NCBI RefSeq assembly: GCF_036785885.1
Contig: NC_092323.1
Span: forward strand, 30,450,501 to 30,514,500
Reading direction: 5' to 3'
DNA from: Coffea arabica
Lineage: Eukaryota > Streptophyta > Magnoliopsida > Gentianales > Rubiaceae
DNA: 64,000 bases
The notes below the pieces were generated by a model that saw only the letters and a program-made list of their open reading frames with translations, made no database searches and had not been told where the DNA came from. Below, piece by piece: positions 12,354 to 22,120 of this stretch; the first letter of the stretch is position 1, and each line of letters starts with the position of its first letter. Both the position numbers and the translations under genes were made by a program.

Positions 12354-13640
12354 CCCAAGCTCTCCACCATTAGCAAACTTGCTACATTGGTGCAACTTCC
12401 ACCATCGATGATGAGACTGCACATTTTGTCGCTTACTTTACACCGAATGTAAAACAAGTTTTCCCTTTGTAACTGTTCATCCTCCTTAATCGGGCGGTTA
12501 ATGCTCTTCTTGCAACCAAACAACCAATCTCACCTTGAGTTGGTGAACATTCTTCCTCGGTCGAGTCAATTTCCAAGCTTTCTTCCTTGGTCAAGATCGG
12601 CATCTCCTCACAATCATCATTATCAGATACAACTTCTCCATTATGAGTTATAAGCATGACCCTTTGATTCGGACATTGAGATTGGATATGTCCGAATCCT
12701 TGACACTTGAAGCACTTAATGCCCCTACTCCTAGGCTTAGGAGTCTCTTGAGTATGTTTCGAAGTGGACCTAGATGGATAAACAACCTTGTTAGGGGTAG
12801 AATGAAAATTGTGATTAGGGAAGTTACCTTGGTTTCGGCTAGAAGTGGGTGGTGTAGCCGAATTTCCAGCTTCGTGGAGTGACCTTCTTGGCTGACCTCC
12901 TTTCCAAGGTTGCAAGTTCATGGTAGTATTGGATCGTCCACCACTCCGCAGTCTCTTTCCCCTCTAGGCCTTGATGGCTAACTGAAGTAGGTCGCTCATA
13001 TCCAAGTAGTGTTGAATTTCTAAGGCCTCTTGAAGTTTAGAGTTTAAACCTCTAAGAAACTTTGTCATTGTGGCTTCACTATCTTCTTGGATATTAGCTC
13101 TCATCATAGCCATTTCTATCTCTTTGTAATAATCCTCCATACTCATGTTGCCTTGAGTGAGAGTTTGCAGCTTTGAGTGGAGATCTTAGTTGTAGTAGCT
13201 AGGAACAAACCTCTTGCGCATCATTGCCTTGAGTTCTTGCCAAGTTCGGACTTGCGGTTCACCATTTCTTCTTTGACCAGTCCTTACTTGATCCCACCAA
13301 ATGAGTGCATATTCGGTGAACTCAACAGTGGCAACCTTGACCTTTTGTTCCTCCCTATAATCATAGCAATCGAAGACCATTTCGATTCGGCCTTCCCATT
13401 CCAAGTAAGTCTCAGGGTCACTTTTTCCTTAGAAAGTAGGAACTTTGATTTTAAGTCCCCGAAGCACCTCCTTAGAAGTGTCCCTCTTAAGCCTCTCGGC
13501 TCTCTCTTCATCCTCACTTGCGGAGTAGTCCTCAAAATTTGACCCTTTAGAGCCACCTTGATGTCGGTTATGGGACCTGGATTGAGAGCCTTTAGTGAAG
13601 CTCTTGGAAACCTCATCTTTCAAGAGCCTTTAGGCAGATT
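12354..13640 (-). pseudogene. gag and start of protease of gypsy element B1, cut by element A
   Basis: Gag fragments are spread over several frames. They include the gag core (ALIWWDQVRTGQRRNGEP, MRKRFVPSYYN, MSMEDYYKEIEMAMMRA), one CCHC knuckle (CFKCQGFGHIQSQCPNQR) and an acidic linker, then a protease start with IIDGGSCTNVASLLMVESLG. The last codons run directly into the LTR of element A at 12353/12354, so the insertion point is visible. The D-G-G-S protease signature and single knuckle separate this family from element A and match the copy at 25902-27029. Premature stops lie at 13185, 12963 and elsewhere. This is a dead fragment whose pol would lie left of element A, outside the window. 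Confidence 0.88.
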
Positions 13641-14917
13641 TCATAGCATTGAACATCATGGCATAGTCGGCAGTTGGATTAGCTTGCTCCATGTCTTTCG
13701 TTTTGCCCTGCCAAGCATTAGCAAACAAGAAAATGATACAAGAATATCCTCACTTCACTCCCTAAGTGTTTTACTTGCGCTCGTGTTTCACTCTAATGGT
13801 CTTACCACGATTCTTACCTTGCCGGTTTGACTAGTTTGAGAAATGCCGCACAAAACCCTCAAATTGTTCACCCAACTTTAGCGCTAGAGTAACCAAGAAC
13901 AAAGACACAATTTGGACACGGTGGTGGATGGTTTTGACCATTTCCTAAGGCGGCCAGATTTGGAAGTTGTGAGAATGGAAAAAGGAAATAAGCAAAAGCA
14001 AGATTTGGAAGTTTTCTAATTTGAATGGACTTAGTCAAGTGGAAATAGGAGAGTTATCCAAGCTGTCCACTAGTTTCCTAATTGAATTTGGAAACAAGTT
14101 AGTTTTTGAAAACCTTTTGGAAAAACCTTTTCTTCTTGAAACAACTTTTAGAAAGTTCCAAATTCTACTCCAAGAAGGAGTGCGGATCAGATTTTGTTTC
14201 TTCCAACACAATTCGGTTGCTTCCTTTTTTTTTCTCTTTGTTTTGCTTTTGCCAACCGATTCTTCCTCCTTTTTTTTCTCTTTTGTTTTCTGTTTTGTTT
14301 CTTTTTTTTTTTTACTTATAACGAACAAAGACAACACAATGCTTGACCGATTGGAATATTTTCTAGATTTGTTTTGGCCAAATCACACGAACAAGAAACT
14401 TTCAAGAACTTCAAGATTCTTCAAGAATTTTCAAGAAGGTTGTCAAGAACTTCAAGAATTCCAAGTTTGTGGTCAAGAAATTTAAGAAACTCAAGATTCT
14501 TGTGGGTTATCTCAAGATTCACCAATTACCAACTAGTTTTCACAAAATCTAGATTTGAAAACAAGTCAACAAGTTGGATAACACCAGGACAATGAGACCA
14601 GAAATTTCAACAACAAGCGATACGCAACTTCAGGCAGCAAGACTAACGATGGAACACTAAAACAGAATTTTCAAGGCACTATGGACAGAAAATTGAAGAC
14701 GCCAATGACGAAACAAACTTCGGACAGATTTGAACACTTACGGACAGAATTCAACAATGCAACAAGGCTACGGTCAGATTTTCAAGACGCAACAATTGAA
14801 CACAATTTCAGATAGATTTCAACAAAGCAATAAATAGCAAGGTAGCGGAAACTATAAACCCTAGAACAAACTAGATGAAACAAGAAAAACGGATATAACG
14901 AATTGATACCTCAACTA
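13641..14917 (-). other. Leader region of gypsy element B1
   Basis: This is non-coding sequence between primer site and gag. It has T-rich runs (14226-14320 on the plus strand) and a stretch with many short repeats of CAAGAA/CTTCAAGA between about 14380 and 14530. A similar layout is seen in the leader at 27063-28595. ORFs here are low-complexity and not supported. Confidence 0.6.
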
Positions 14918-15155
14918 GCTCTGAAGCCAACTCATACGCTCCTCGGTAAACTTGTTCCGAGACACGTAGCACGATTGCCCAAGGATCTAGATAGATGATC
15001 AATCATTTGGATTGCCGAACCTAAAATCAAGATGGACGACTCAACTCGATTAAAGGTGGTAGAACAGCGACTCTAATTGAGGTGGTTACTCAAGTAGATA
15101 GGCTGGATGAACAACCAAGGACGTCACGTGAGATTGCTCAAAGAACCTTTCATTG
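14918..15155 (-). mobile_element. Degenerate primer site and truncated LTR of element B1
   Basis: GCTCTGAAGCCA at 14918-14929 is a two-base variant of the primer-site complement GCTCTGATACCA. The LTR end follows at about 14932 (CATACGCTCCTCGG) and matches the right-hand LTR of the element at 31668-33541 (ATACGCTCCTCG, GCCCAAGGATCTAG). Homology stops near 15155, where the geminivirus-like segment begins. Confidence 0.7.
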
Positions 15156-15169
15156 TAGAAACTACAGTA

Positions 15170-15223
15170 CCGGTCACCAGGTCACTGTGCATAACTAAAT
15201 TGGTGACCGGCTTACCAGGTCAC
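15170..15223. repeat. Cluster of GGTCAC/GGTGAC motifs, possible iterons
   Basis: CCGGTCACC at 15170-15178 is matched by its inverse GGTGACCGG at 15202-15210. ACCAGGTCAC occurs directly repeated at 15176-15185 and 15214-15223. Geminivirus intergenic regions carry short repeated Rep-binding motifs (iterons) of this size. Assignment as iterons is inference from position at the edge of the viral remnant; no stem-loop with the conserved loop was found beside it. Confidence 0.4.
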
Positions 15224-15329
15224 CTGTCCTTGATTTACTGTTAGGCACTGTATATCATGTGTCTTCCACGTGACCCGGTTGATGTAGTGGATGATGGGTC
15301 CCATGTGTAATGAGAAAATCGCATGGTAT

Positions 15330-15828
15330 TTTTGGCGGTATCTTTAATTTGAACGATTACACTATTCATTGATTTGTTGTATGATGTGATTTGGACATAA
15401 TTATTGCAATTTTGAACGGATAGTTTGTTTTTAAAACTTTGTGAAGTTGTTATTGTTTCCCGCTTAATTGTTTAGCACGATTTATTGACAATTGCTGAAT
15501 ACGTTTGGTCTGGCTTGCTGAGAACGATTTATTAGAATTGCTGAGGACAATTTTGGTATTAGTGTATGTAAACCTTAAAATTGGTGAATTTTAATTGTTA
15601 TGTTATATTATATGATAAATCGTGGATTATTAGCGGATTTGATATGTAATTGGTATTGTTTTAACATTTTTTAATAAATTTATATGTTGAATTATAAATT
15701 AATGTTTTTCATAATGGTATTTATTATGGACTTTATAATTGTAGTTGTTATTAGTTTTGGTGGTCGTACATTGTTAATTATATAGTGCATATTATTAAAT
15801 TGTATATTGACACGTGTCGTATTCATTT
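15330..15828. other. AT-rich non-coding segment beside the viral C3-like gene
   Basis: This stretch holds no ORF of note and no recognisable coat-protein motif on either strand. In a geminivirus the coat-protein gene would converge on C3 here. I see only AT-rich sequence, which may be decayed virion-sense sequence or unrelated host DNA. Confidence 0.5.
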
Positions 15829-16227
15829 TTATCGATGAATGGTAATTTTATTAATAACAATCATAAATAGGGCTTCGAACCCTATTATTACATTCCATTC
15901 GGATATTACATCGTCTATTGCTATATTAAATAATTTGACTAAAAAATATGGACTGAAATTATTCAATTTTCGAAAAATCATAATGTATAGCCTCCGGATA
16001 ATACTTGGAAAATTGACTACACTGCTCTGTATCCAGATATGCTCTATACGCTTGTACGATGTGATGTGGAGAAGCCTCCTTGGTGTGTGATTTATCCGAA
16101 ACATGACTATTAATGTGTTCCACGGTCTCAAAAAGGGTCTTATATGACCCTGACCCTGCAATTGGATGTGAAATTGTGTTGGTGTTGGAAGTAGGGGTAT
16201 TGCATTTCTGTTGATGATCATATCCAT
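15829..16227 (-). CDS. Geminivirus C3/REn-like ORF, intact (132 residues)
   Basis: The length and position fit the replication-enhancer protein of begomovirus/curtovirus-type geminiviruses, usually a little over 130 residues. In viruses this nuclear protein binds Rep and host replication factors and raises viral DNA levels. Visible features are a hydrophobic, basic central region ([24 protein letters not shown]) and a C-terminal series of aromatic and aliphatic residues ([25 protein letters not shown]). The frame starts with ATG 10 bp before the Rep stop and overlaps the C2-like frame over most of its first two thirds. It is unbroken although Rep in the same copy is not. The identification rests on pattern and gene order. 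There is no sign of expression in the sequence. Confidence 0.75.
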   Translation of the reverse strand: MDMIINRNAIPLLPTPTQFHIQLQGQGHIRPFLRPWNTLIVMFRINHTPRRLLHITSYKRIEHIWIQSSVVNFPSIIRRLYIMIFRKLNNFSPYFLVKLFNIAIDDVISEWNVIIGFEALFMIVINKITIHR

Positions 16228-16390
16228 CTTCCTCGGCGAGCAACTCGTGGAAAAGTGTCTTCGGAGTTGTTCGAGCTCGCTTGAGGTGTCTCCTGTGTCT
16301 GACTTTGACTTCCCTGATTTTCTGCTTCAGAGCTGGAGGCTCTGTTGTTTTCCTGATACAGTGGCTTGGAGATGAATACGAATTTTGCAT
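15959..16390 (-). CDS. Geminivirus C2/TrAP-like ORF, intact (143 residues)
   Basis: The ATG lies inside the Rep C-terminal coding region and the frame overlaps the C3-like ORF, as in begomovirus/curtovirus C2. The N-terminus has the short Ser/His/Cys-containing start seen in this family (SSPSHC) followed by a basic stretch ([19 protein letters not shown]), a plausible nuclear signal. The C-terminal end is mildly acidic. I do not see the Cys/His cluster that forms the zinc finger of typical begomovirus transcription-activator proteins; only about three Cys are present, at residues near 11, 62 and 124. It may therefore belong to a divergent lineage. In viruses C2 activates late genes or suppresses silencing; no function is claimed for this copy. 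Confidence 0.68.
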   Translation of the reverse strand: MQNSYSSPSHCIRKTTEPPALKQKIREVKVRHRRHLKRARTTPKTLFHELLAEEDGYDHQQKCNTPTSNTNTISHPIAGSGSYKTLFETVEHINSHVSDKSHTKEASPHHIVQAYRAYLDTEQCSQFSKYYPEAIHYDFSKIE

Positions 16391-16655
16391 TGTTTTCTGT
16401 CCAGTCCCTTAATGCTTGCTTATTGGCTCTGTCCAAATAATCCCTATATGATGAATCTGGACCTAGATTGCACACTATGATAGCTGGAATTCCTCCTCTA
16501 ATCAGGACTGGTTTGCCGTATTTGTAGTTTGATACCCAGTCTGTTTTCCTAATCTGGATAGGCCTTCGACAATAATAGACATTGGTCTGTTGGGCCTCGA
16601 TTCAATGGGCTTTATATTTGAATTAGCCCATTCCAATAATTCATATGGCACATTA
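16218..16655 (-). pseudogene. Geminivirus Rep (C1) C-terminal remnant, frameshifted and internally deleted
   Basis: Rep is the rolling-circle initiator with an N-terminal HUH endonuclease and a C-terminal SF3 helicase. Here only the helicase half is present. The phosphate-binding loop (EGLSRLGK) is visible near 16540-16560. At that point one base is missing from an A run and the frame shifts. Immediately after it the sequence jumps to the conserved segment with [15 protein letters not shown] and SSYRDYLD, so roughly 55-70 residues carrying Walker B and motif C are absent. The Rep tail after SKPLYQ is Ser/Gln/Glu-rich and ends at 16218. The N-terminal half is lost where the hAT element begins at 16660. 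It is clearly non-functional. Confidence 0.85.
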
Positions 16656-16659
16656 TCGG

Positions 16660-18419
16660 TAGAGCTGTTAATCGAACCGGGTAACTCGTGAGTCGAGCTC
16701 GACCCGGCTCGATAAGAGCTCGGCTCGGCTCATTTACAGAGAGAAACGATCTGAGCTCGAGCTCTAATCAGTACTCGTTTTATAAACGAGCCCAGCATAG
16801 CTCGGCTCGTTGAAGCTCGGGAGGCTCAAAGAGCAGGGTCATTAGTTTCATTTCATTGTGTATGTGGTATTGTAACCTAAGTGATTCTCCCATAGCCCTA
16901 AATTTTCTTTCCTCTTTTGGTCTTACCTTTCCAGTTCCACAGCCGTAGCCGCAGCCGCACGCCCGCACCCTCCATTCTCACCACCGTCACCGACTCACCA
17001 TTCTCCAATTCATCCATCATCTCACCTCCATCAGGACCATCACCTATCCATCTCACCGCTAGGCGCCATCCCTAATTTTTTCTTTCATTTTTTGGTCTTT
17101 CCTTTCCACCTTCCACAGCCGTAGCCGCACCCTCCATTCCCACCACCGTCACCGGCTCACCAATCCATTCATCTCACCTCCATCTCCATTATCTTCTTGT
17201 TCACATCAGGGTTGAGTCCCCCAACAGAAACCAACTCACCGTAGGCAGTTGGCAGCTCAATCCCAATAGAAACCATCTCACCGCCATCATTGAATCCCCT
17301 TCTCGTGAATCCGTGAGCAGCGCCATACGGAGCCACCTCGGTAGAGCTAGGGGCCTCTACCATATCCCGATTCGCTACATTCTGGTAACCATTTCTTCTC
17401 AATTTTTGCAATTTATTTTGATTTTTAGAGGTTGTGTGGGTTTCCTTAGAATATTCTTTTGGTTTTTGCAATTTTTGCAATTCATTAGTAGATACTGCAT
17501 TTGTTGGCCATTTGGGTAATTTCCTTAGAATCTTTTTACGCGACTTTTCTTCTAGAGCTTCATCCAACATATGAAAGCCCACCATGTGCGTTTTTGATGC
17601 TGAAGATGTACAAATTAAGCTGTTTTAAATCTCTTCAAGTTTAATTTAGGCCCTAATCTTTCTTTCTTTCCTTTTTTGTGCTAATTCCTTTTTTCTTTCT
17701 TGTGTTGTGTCACATTATGCTGAATATTGCAATGTAGATTTGAATGAGTATTGGGTGGAAAGAGATTATTTAAGCCGTAGAAACTAGGAAGTCATAGCAA
17801 GCATATATAGCTTCTTGTATTTTTTGGACATTCATGTGCGCATTGAAATTTATTCAAGGGTCTTGATGCAAATGCCAAAAATGGTCATCATGCGTTTAAT
17901 GAAGTTGCAAATTACTACTAGTTGCTAGTCCTTTTGTTTTGTAACTAAAAAACTGACATGGGAAAAGCAAAAGCTTGATTAACCAATTTAATCTTAGCTT
18001 AGTGGGCTAAATGGAAACTATCAACTTTTGATGGACTGGGTCGAAACTGTGTATTGTTGTTTCCCAGCTTGGCTTTATAAAAAGAGCAAATCAAGAGTCG
18101 TTTAAATGCTGGAAGTTGGAAGTGCATATTTTGTTTCTTTCTTATAGCACTTATTTACATTTTTGGTCCTATTCCTATAGCACTTAACTTAGGATATAAC
18201 ATTTTAATCATAGGTTAGGTTCTGATATTCTAGCAATACTAGTTATACTTTTGGGTTCTATGCTAAAATAATGGTCACTTATGGTGTCGGTTGGGAATAT
18301 AGTTAGCCTGCTACATCCATTTACTGAAACCAGCCAATGTAAAATAGAATTTTGATACTCAATGACAATAATTATTTGGAGATGCTGATCAGTCAGCTAA
18401 GTCCCACCCAAACAAAATC
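16660..18419 (+). mobile_element. 5' part of a degraded hAT transposon
   Basis: The left end reads TAGAGCTGTTAATCGAACCG followed by repeated GAGCTCG/GCTCGGCTCG subterminal motifs, as in many plant hAT elements. Similar GTAAACGAGCTTGAGCTG sequence remains near 25878 at the other side. The stretch holds leader and intron-like sequence but no recognisable transposase exon; the BED zinc finger and N-terminal transposase are missing. It is interrupted at 18419 by an LTR array, and transposase coding resumes at 24050. The right terminal repeat and the 8-bp duplication cannot be found, so the element is truncated on the right. The viral Rep frame ends at its left border. Confidence 0.7.
16900..17190. 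repeat. Imperfect direct repeat of about 110-130 bp inside the hAT 5' region
   Basis: Two C-rich copies, about 16900-17035 and 17083-17190, share CACAGCCGTAGCCGCA, CCCTCCATTC, CACCACCGTCACCG and CATCTCACCTCCATC in the same order. Confidence 0.75.
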
Positions 18420-19748
18420 TGTGAGAACCCGTGGGTTTTCTTATTTTCTAGACTTTATTTTATTTAATTGCATGCCTTTTCTATATTTTGTTTCATAGAA
18501 AAATTTTTCTAGATAATTTTTATGAGTAAATATAGTTCTAAAATTATTTTTCTAGTTTTAATTAATTTTTCAGAAATTAAGAGCGTATACCGGTTGTGGG
18601 ACCCACTAGTGTGGTAAGTTTGATAAAATGCGGCCAATTAGGTTATGTTATATAGACAGAGATTATATTACATGGTATTATGAGCCAATTAGAGGATGCA
18701 TAGAGGGATTAACCTTGGAAGACAAAAGGATAAGCTCAAACAAAAAGGGGTGACAAGTGTCACCTTGTGACTTGAGGATGGTTTGACCAACTTTCTTACT
18801 TTACCATTTAACCAAAAAAAAAAAATTGACTAAAAACATCTTCATTTTTTCCTCCCTTTGGCTGAACTTCTTGAGCAAAGAAAGAGAAAAATCTCCAACT
18901 TCCTTCTTCTTAATCTTGCCCAATCTCACAACTTAACCGTTTATACTCCAAAACTCTCCATAAAATCCCTTTGCTAAGTGGTATTGAAATAGTTGGTGGA
19001 GTGATTTGGCAAGAGGAAGTGATTTGGCAAGAGGAAGTGCCAAGTTGCTATCTTTCTTAAGTTGTAAGGTGAGTTGTGAAGAAATCCTCTCTTTGTTCTT
19101 AATAGTGGTAAATTAGTAGCATTGGTGGCTAAATAAGATGATTTATGGTGTGTTTATGGTTGGAAGTGAATCTTTGATGAATTTTATATTTATTCTTGAT
19201 TTTTCTATTTTTATATGTTTTATATTGTGTGGCCATGGATGATGGATTGGAATAATCTAGAATGAAGCTATAGTGCGTAAATTGTAGCTAAATGCGGAAA
19301 ATTTTCATGTTATGCGGAAAATTCCAGATTAGGGTTTCAATTTTCCCTATTCTTCCCGGTACTATTACCCCTAGTTAGAGGCCAAATTGGCCTTAGTATA
19401 AAACATGAAAGTTGTATAGAATGATGTTTTATAGTTTTCTGCAAAATTTCAGCTCAATTGGAGCAACGTAGCATATGAAAAGACCGAAATACCCCTGCTG
19501 CCCTGTTTCTGTCCGAAACTGATAATCAGCTTCTGTAATTGGTTAGTTTCACCAGGAATACTACTGATTTGGTTGTCTATGTTTTCTTAAGAATTATAGC
19601 CTTGTATCTTAGCTTTCAAATGGATTTGGAATTACCTGAATCGAAGTTGTGTATGCTGAGATATGATTGAATGAATCAGGACTGCTAGTTCAATTTCACA
19701 GTGAGTTTCAAACTGGAAAATCTGGTATTGTTTTAGTAACTTTGACAG
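18420..19748 (+). mobile_element. Element C, LTR copy 1 (3' end deleted, fused to gag)
   Basis: The LTR starts TGTGAGAACCCGTGG. Compared with copies 2 and 3 it carries its own variants early on (GTTTCATAG, GTGTGGTAAG) and a 21-bp internal duplication (GTGATTTGGCAAGAGGAA, twice, near 19005-19045). No primer-binding site is present. The sequence passes straight into the middle of gag at 19749, so the LTR 3' end, leader and gag start are deleted. The 5-bp sequence left of the LTR is AAATC. Confidence 0.8.
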
Positions 19749-20794
19749 GTCACATTTGCTGTCTTCCAACTAGAGGGAGCAGCCCGTTCTTGGTGGAATA
19801 TCATAACACTGAAATGGGAAAGAGAACAAACCCCAAGGACGTAGGTGAATTTCATGAGAGAGTTCAACACGAAGTATTTTCCACCTCTGATCCAGGAAAA
19901 GAAAGAAGATGAGTTCATTAGGCTCCGCCAGGGAACTCAAACCGTCGCCGAATATGAGAGCCAGTTCACCAGGTTGTCCAAGTTCGCTCCCAAGTTAATT
20001 GTGACTGAGCAAAGGAGGATAGGGCGTTTTGTCCAAGGATTAAACGTTGAGATTCAGAAGGATCTGGCCGTAGCCCAACTCAATACCTTTAGTGATGCGG
20101 TGGAGAAAGCTCAACGAGTTGAAAGCGCGAGATTTCAAGTTAGAAACTTTCAAGCTAAGAAAAGGGGATTTCCTGGAAGTAGCTCAGAGCAAGGGGATAA
20201 GGGTACGCCTCCTAAGATTGGAAGGGGAAACGGGGGAGTACAATTACCGAGGATGTCAAGTGGTGCCTCACAGAGAGGCTCAGTCTCGGCTTCCCGTGGT
20301 CCCTGCGGGTACTGTGGGAAGCCGAATCACACGGAGGATGTTTGCTAAAAGAAAGGAATAAAGTGTCTACATTGTGGGAGCGCAGATCATCAAATCGCAA
20401 GTTGCCCAACCCAATCTCGAGAAGGGAGTAGGAGCCAACAGCCAACCACGACCAACCCTGACAAGTCGAAGGGGGACAAGAATGGATCGAAAATGTCAAC
20501 TCAGGTGTACTCCTTAGAACAACATCAAGTCTCTGACCCATTAGAGGACGTGGAAGGTAAGGTTCTGGTATTCCACCGTTTGCCCATTAGAATGGTGTAT
20601 CAGAATTACAATTTGGGAAAGAAGAAGAAACTATACCAAAGAATTCCATGAGCCTGGCCAGTGAATGGGTACAGATTGGTTAGCTAAGTATGATGCTCAA
20701 TTTGACTGTGAAAAGGAAGTATTCAAATTTTTGTATCCCGGAGAAGGCGATGATAAGGAATTTCGAGGACGAAATTCTTTTAAGGGAGAGAGAG
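19749..20794 (+). pseudogene. gag fragment 1 of element C, ending in a polypurine tract
   Basis: The coding sequence begins inside gag (FAVFQLEGAARSWWN) and has a TAG in place of Trp after QTPRT. It continues with the gag core (MREFNTKYFPPLIQEKKEDE, YESQFTRLSKFAPKLIV) and two zinc knuckles (CGYCGKPNHTEDVC, CLHCGSADHQIASC) separated by a stop. It then jumps from the start of protease (DVEGKVLVFHRLP) to a late protease segment (TDWLAKYDAQFDC) and to the 3' end EFRGRNSF. RT, RNase H and integrase are absent. The purine run AAGGGAGAGAGAG at about 20782-20794 is the polypurine tract next to the following LTR. The copy is dead and has lost pol. Confidence 0.88.
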
Positions 20795-22120
20795 TGTGAG
20801 AACCCGTGGATTTTCTTATTTTCTAGACTTTATTTTATTTAATTGCATGCCTTTTCTATATTTTCTTTCTTAGGAAAATTTTCTAAATAATTTTTATGAG
20901 TAAATATAGTTCTAAAATTATTTTTTTAGTATTAATTAGTTTTTGAGAAATTAAGAGCGTATACCGGTTGTGAGACCCACTAGTGCGGTAAGTTTGATAA
21001 AATGCGGCCAATTAGGTTATGTTATATAGACAGAGATTATATTACATGGTATTATGAGCCAATTAGAGGATGCATAGAGGGATTAACCTTGGAAGACAAA
21101 CGGATAAGCTCAAACAAAAAGGGGTGACAAGTGTCACCTTGTGACTTGAGGATGGTTTGACCAACTTTCTTACTTTACCATTTAACCAAAAAAAAAAATT
21201 GACTAAAAACATCTTCATTTTTTCCTCCCTTTGGCTGAACTTCTTGAGCAAAGAAAGAGAAAAATCTCCAACTTCCTTCTTCTTAATCTTGCCCAATCTC
21301 ACAACTTAACCGTTTATACTCCAAAACTCTCCATAAAATCCCTTTGCTAAGTGGTATTGAAATAGTTGGTGGAGTGATTTGGCAAGAGGAAGTGATTTGG
21401 CAAGAGAAAGTGCCAAGTTGCTATCTTTCTTAAGTTGTAAGGTGAGTTGTGAAGAAATCCTCTCTTTGTTCTTAATAGTGGTAAATTAGTAGCATTGGTG
21501 GCTAAATAAGATGATTTATGGTGTGTTTATGGTTGGAAGTGAATCTTTGATGAATTTTATATTTATTCTTGATTTTTCTATTTTTATATGTTTTATATTG
21601 TGTGGCCATGGATGATGGATTGGAATAATCTAGAATGAAGCTATAGTGCGTAAATTGTAGCTAAATGCGGAAAATTTTCATGTTATGCGGAAAATTCCAG
21701 ATTAGGGTTTCAATTTTCCCTATTCTTCCCGGTACTATTACCCCTAGTTAGAGGCCAAATTGGCCTTAGTATAAAACATGAAAGTTGTATAGAATGATAT
21801 TTTATAGTTTCCTGCAAAATTTCAGCTCAATTGGAGCAACGTAGCATATGAAAAGACCGAAATACCCCTGCTGCCCTGTTTTTGTCCGAAACAGATAATC
21901 AGCTTCTGTAATTGGTTAGTTTCACCAGGAATACTACTGATTTGGTTGTCTATGTTTTCTTAAGAATTATAGCCTTGTATCTTAGCTTTCAAATGGATTT
22001 GGAATTACCTGAATCGAAGTTGTGTATGCTGAGATATGATTGAATGAATCAGGACTGCTAGTTCAATTTCACAGTGAGTTTCAAACTAGAAAATCTGGTA
22101 TTGTTTTAGTAACTTTGACA
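20795..22120 (+). mobile_element. Element C, LTR copy 2 (recombinant middle LTR)
   Basis: The first about 190 bp share the variants of copy 3 (TGGATTTTC, TTCTTTCTTAGG, GTGCGGTAAG). From about 21020 onward it shares those of copy 1 (GGTTATGTTAT, CCTCCCTTTGGCTGAAC and the 21-bp duplication). This is the pattern expected from unequal crossing over between the 5' and 3' LTRs of one element. The start-to-start distance to copy 1 is 2,375 bp and to copy 3 is 2,372 bp. Confidence 0.85.

Larger units (their letters stand above)
15156..16655 (-). mobile_element. Endogenous geminivirus-like element, partial and rearranged
   Basis: Three overlapping minus-strand frames keep the gene order and offsets of the complementary-sense genes of a geminivirus: Rep (C1) C-terminal part, C2-like and C3-like. 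The Rep stop (16218) overlaps the C3-like start (16227) by 10 bp, and the C2-like start (16390) is inside Rep. No coat-protein frame and no exact nonanucleotide origin loop are recognisable on the left side; that part is AT-rich and apparently decayed or replaced. On the right the Rep frame is cut at about 16655 by the left end of a hAT transposon. Integrated geminivirus sequences are known from several plant genomes. This copy is a fossil, since Rep lacks its N-terminal half. Confidence 0.85.

Noticed and set aside
14021..14485. Overlapping ORFs on both strands in the B1 leader
   Set aside because: They are Phe/Ser or Lys/Glu strings produced by T- and A-rich runs and are not supported as genes.
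15300..15828. Search for a geminivirus coat-protein gene
   Set aside because: No plus-strand frame of useful length and no coat-protein motif. The stretch is AT-rich and was left unassigned.
17169..17585. 138-codon minus-strand ORF in the hAT 5' region
   Set aside because: No recognised motif, the composition follows local repeats, and it runs opposite to the transposase.
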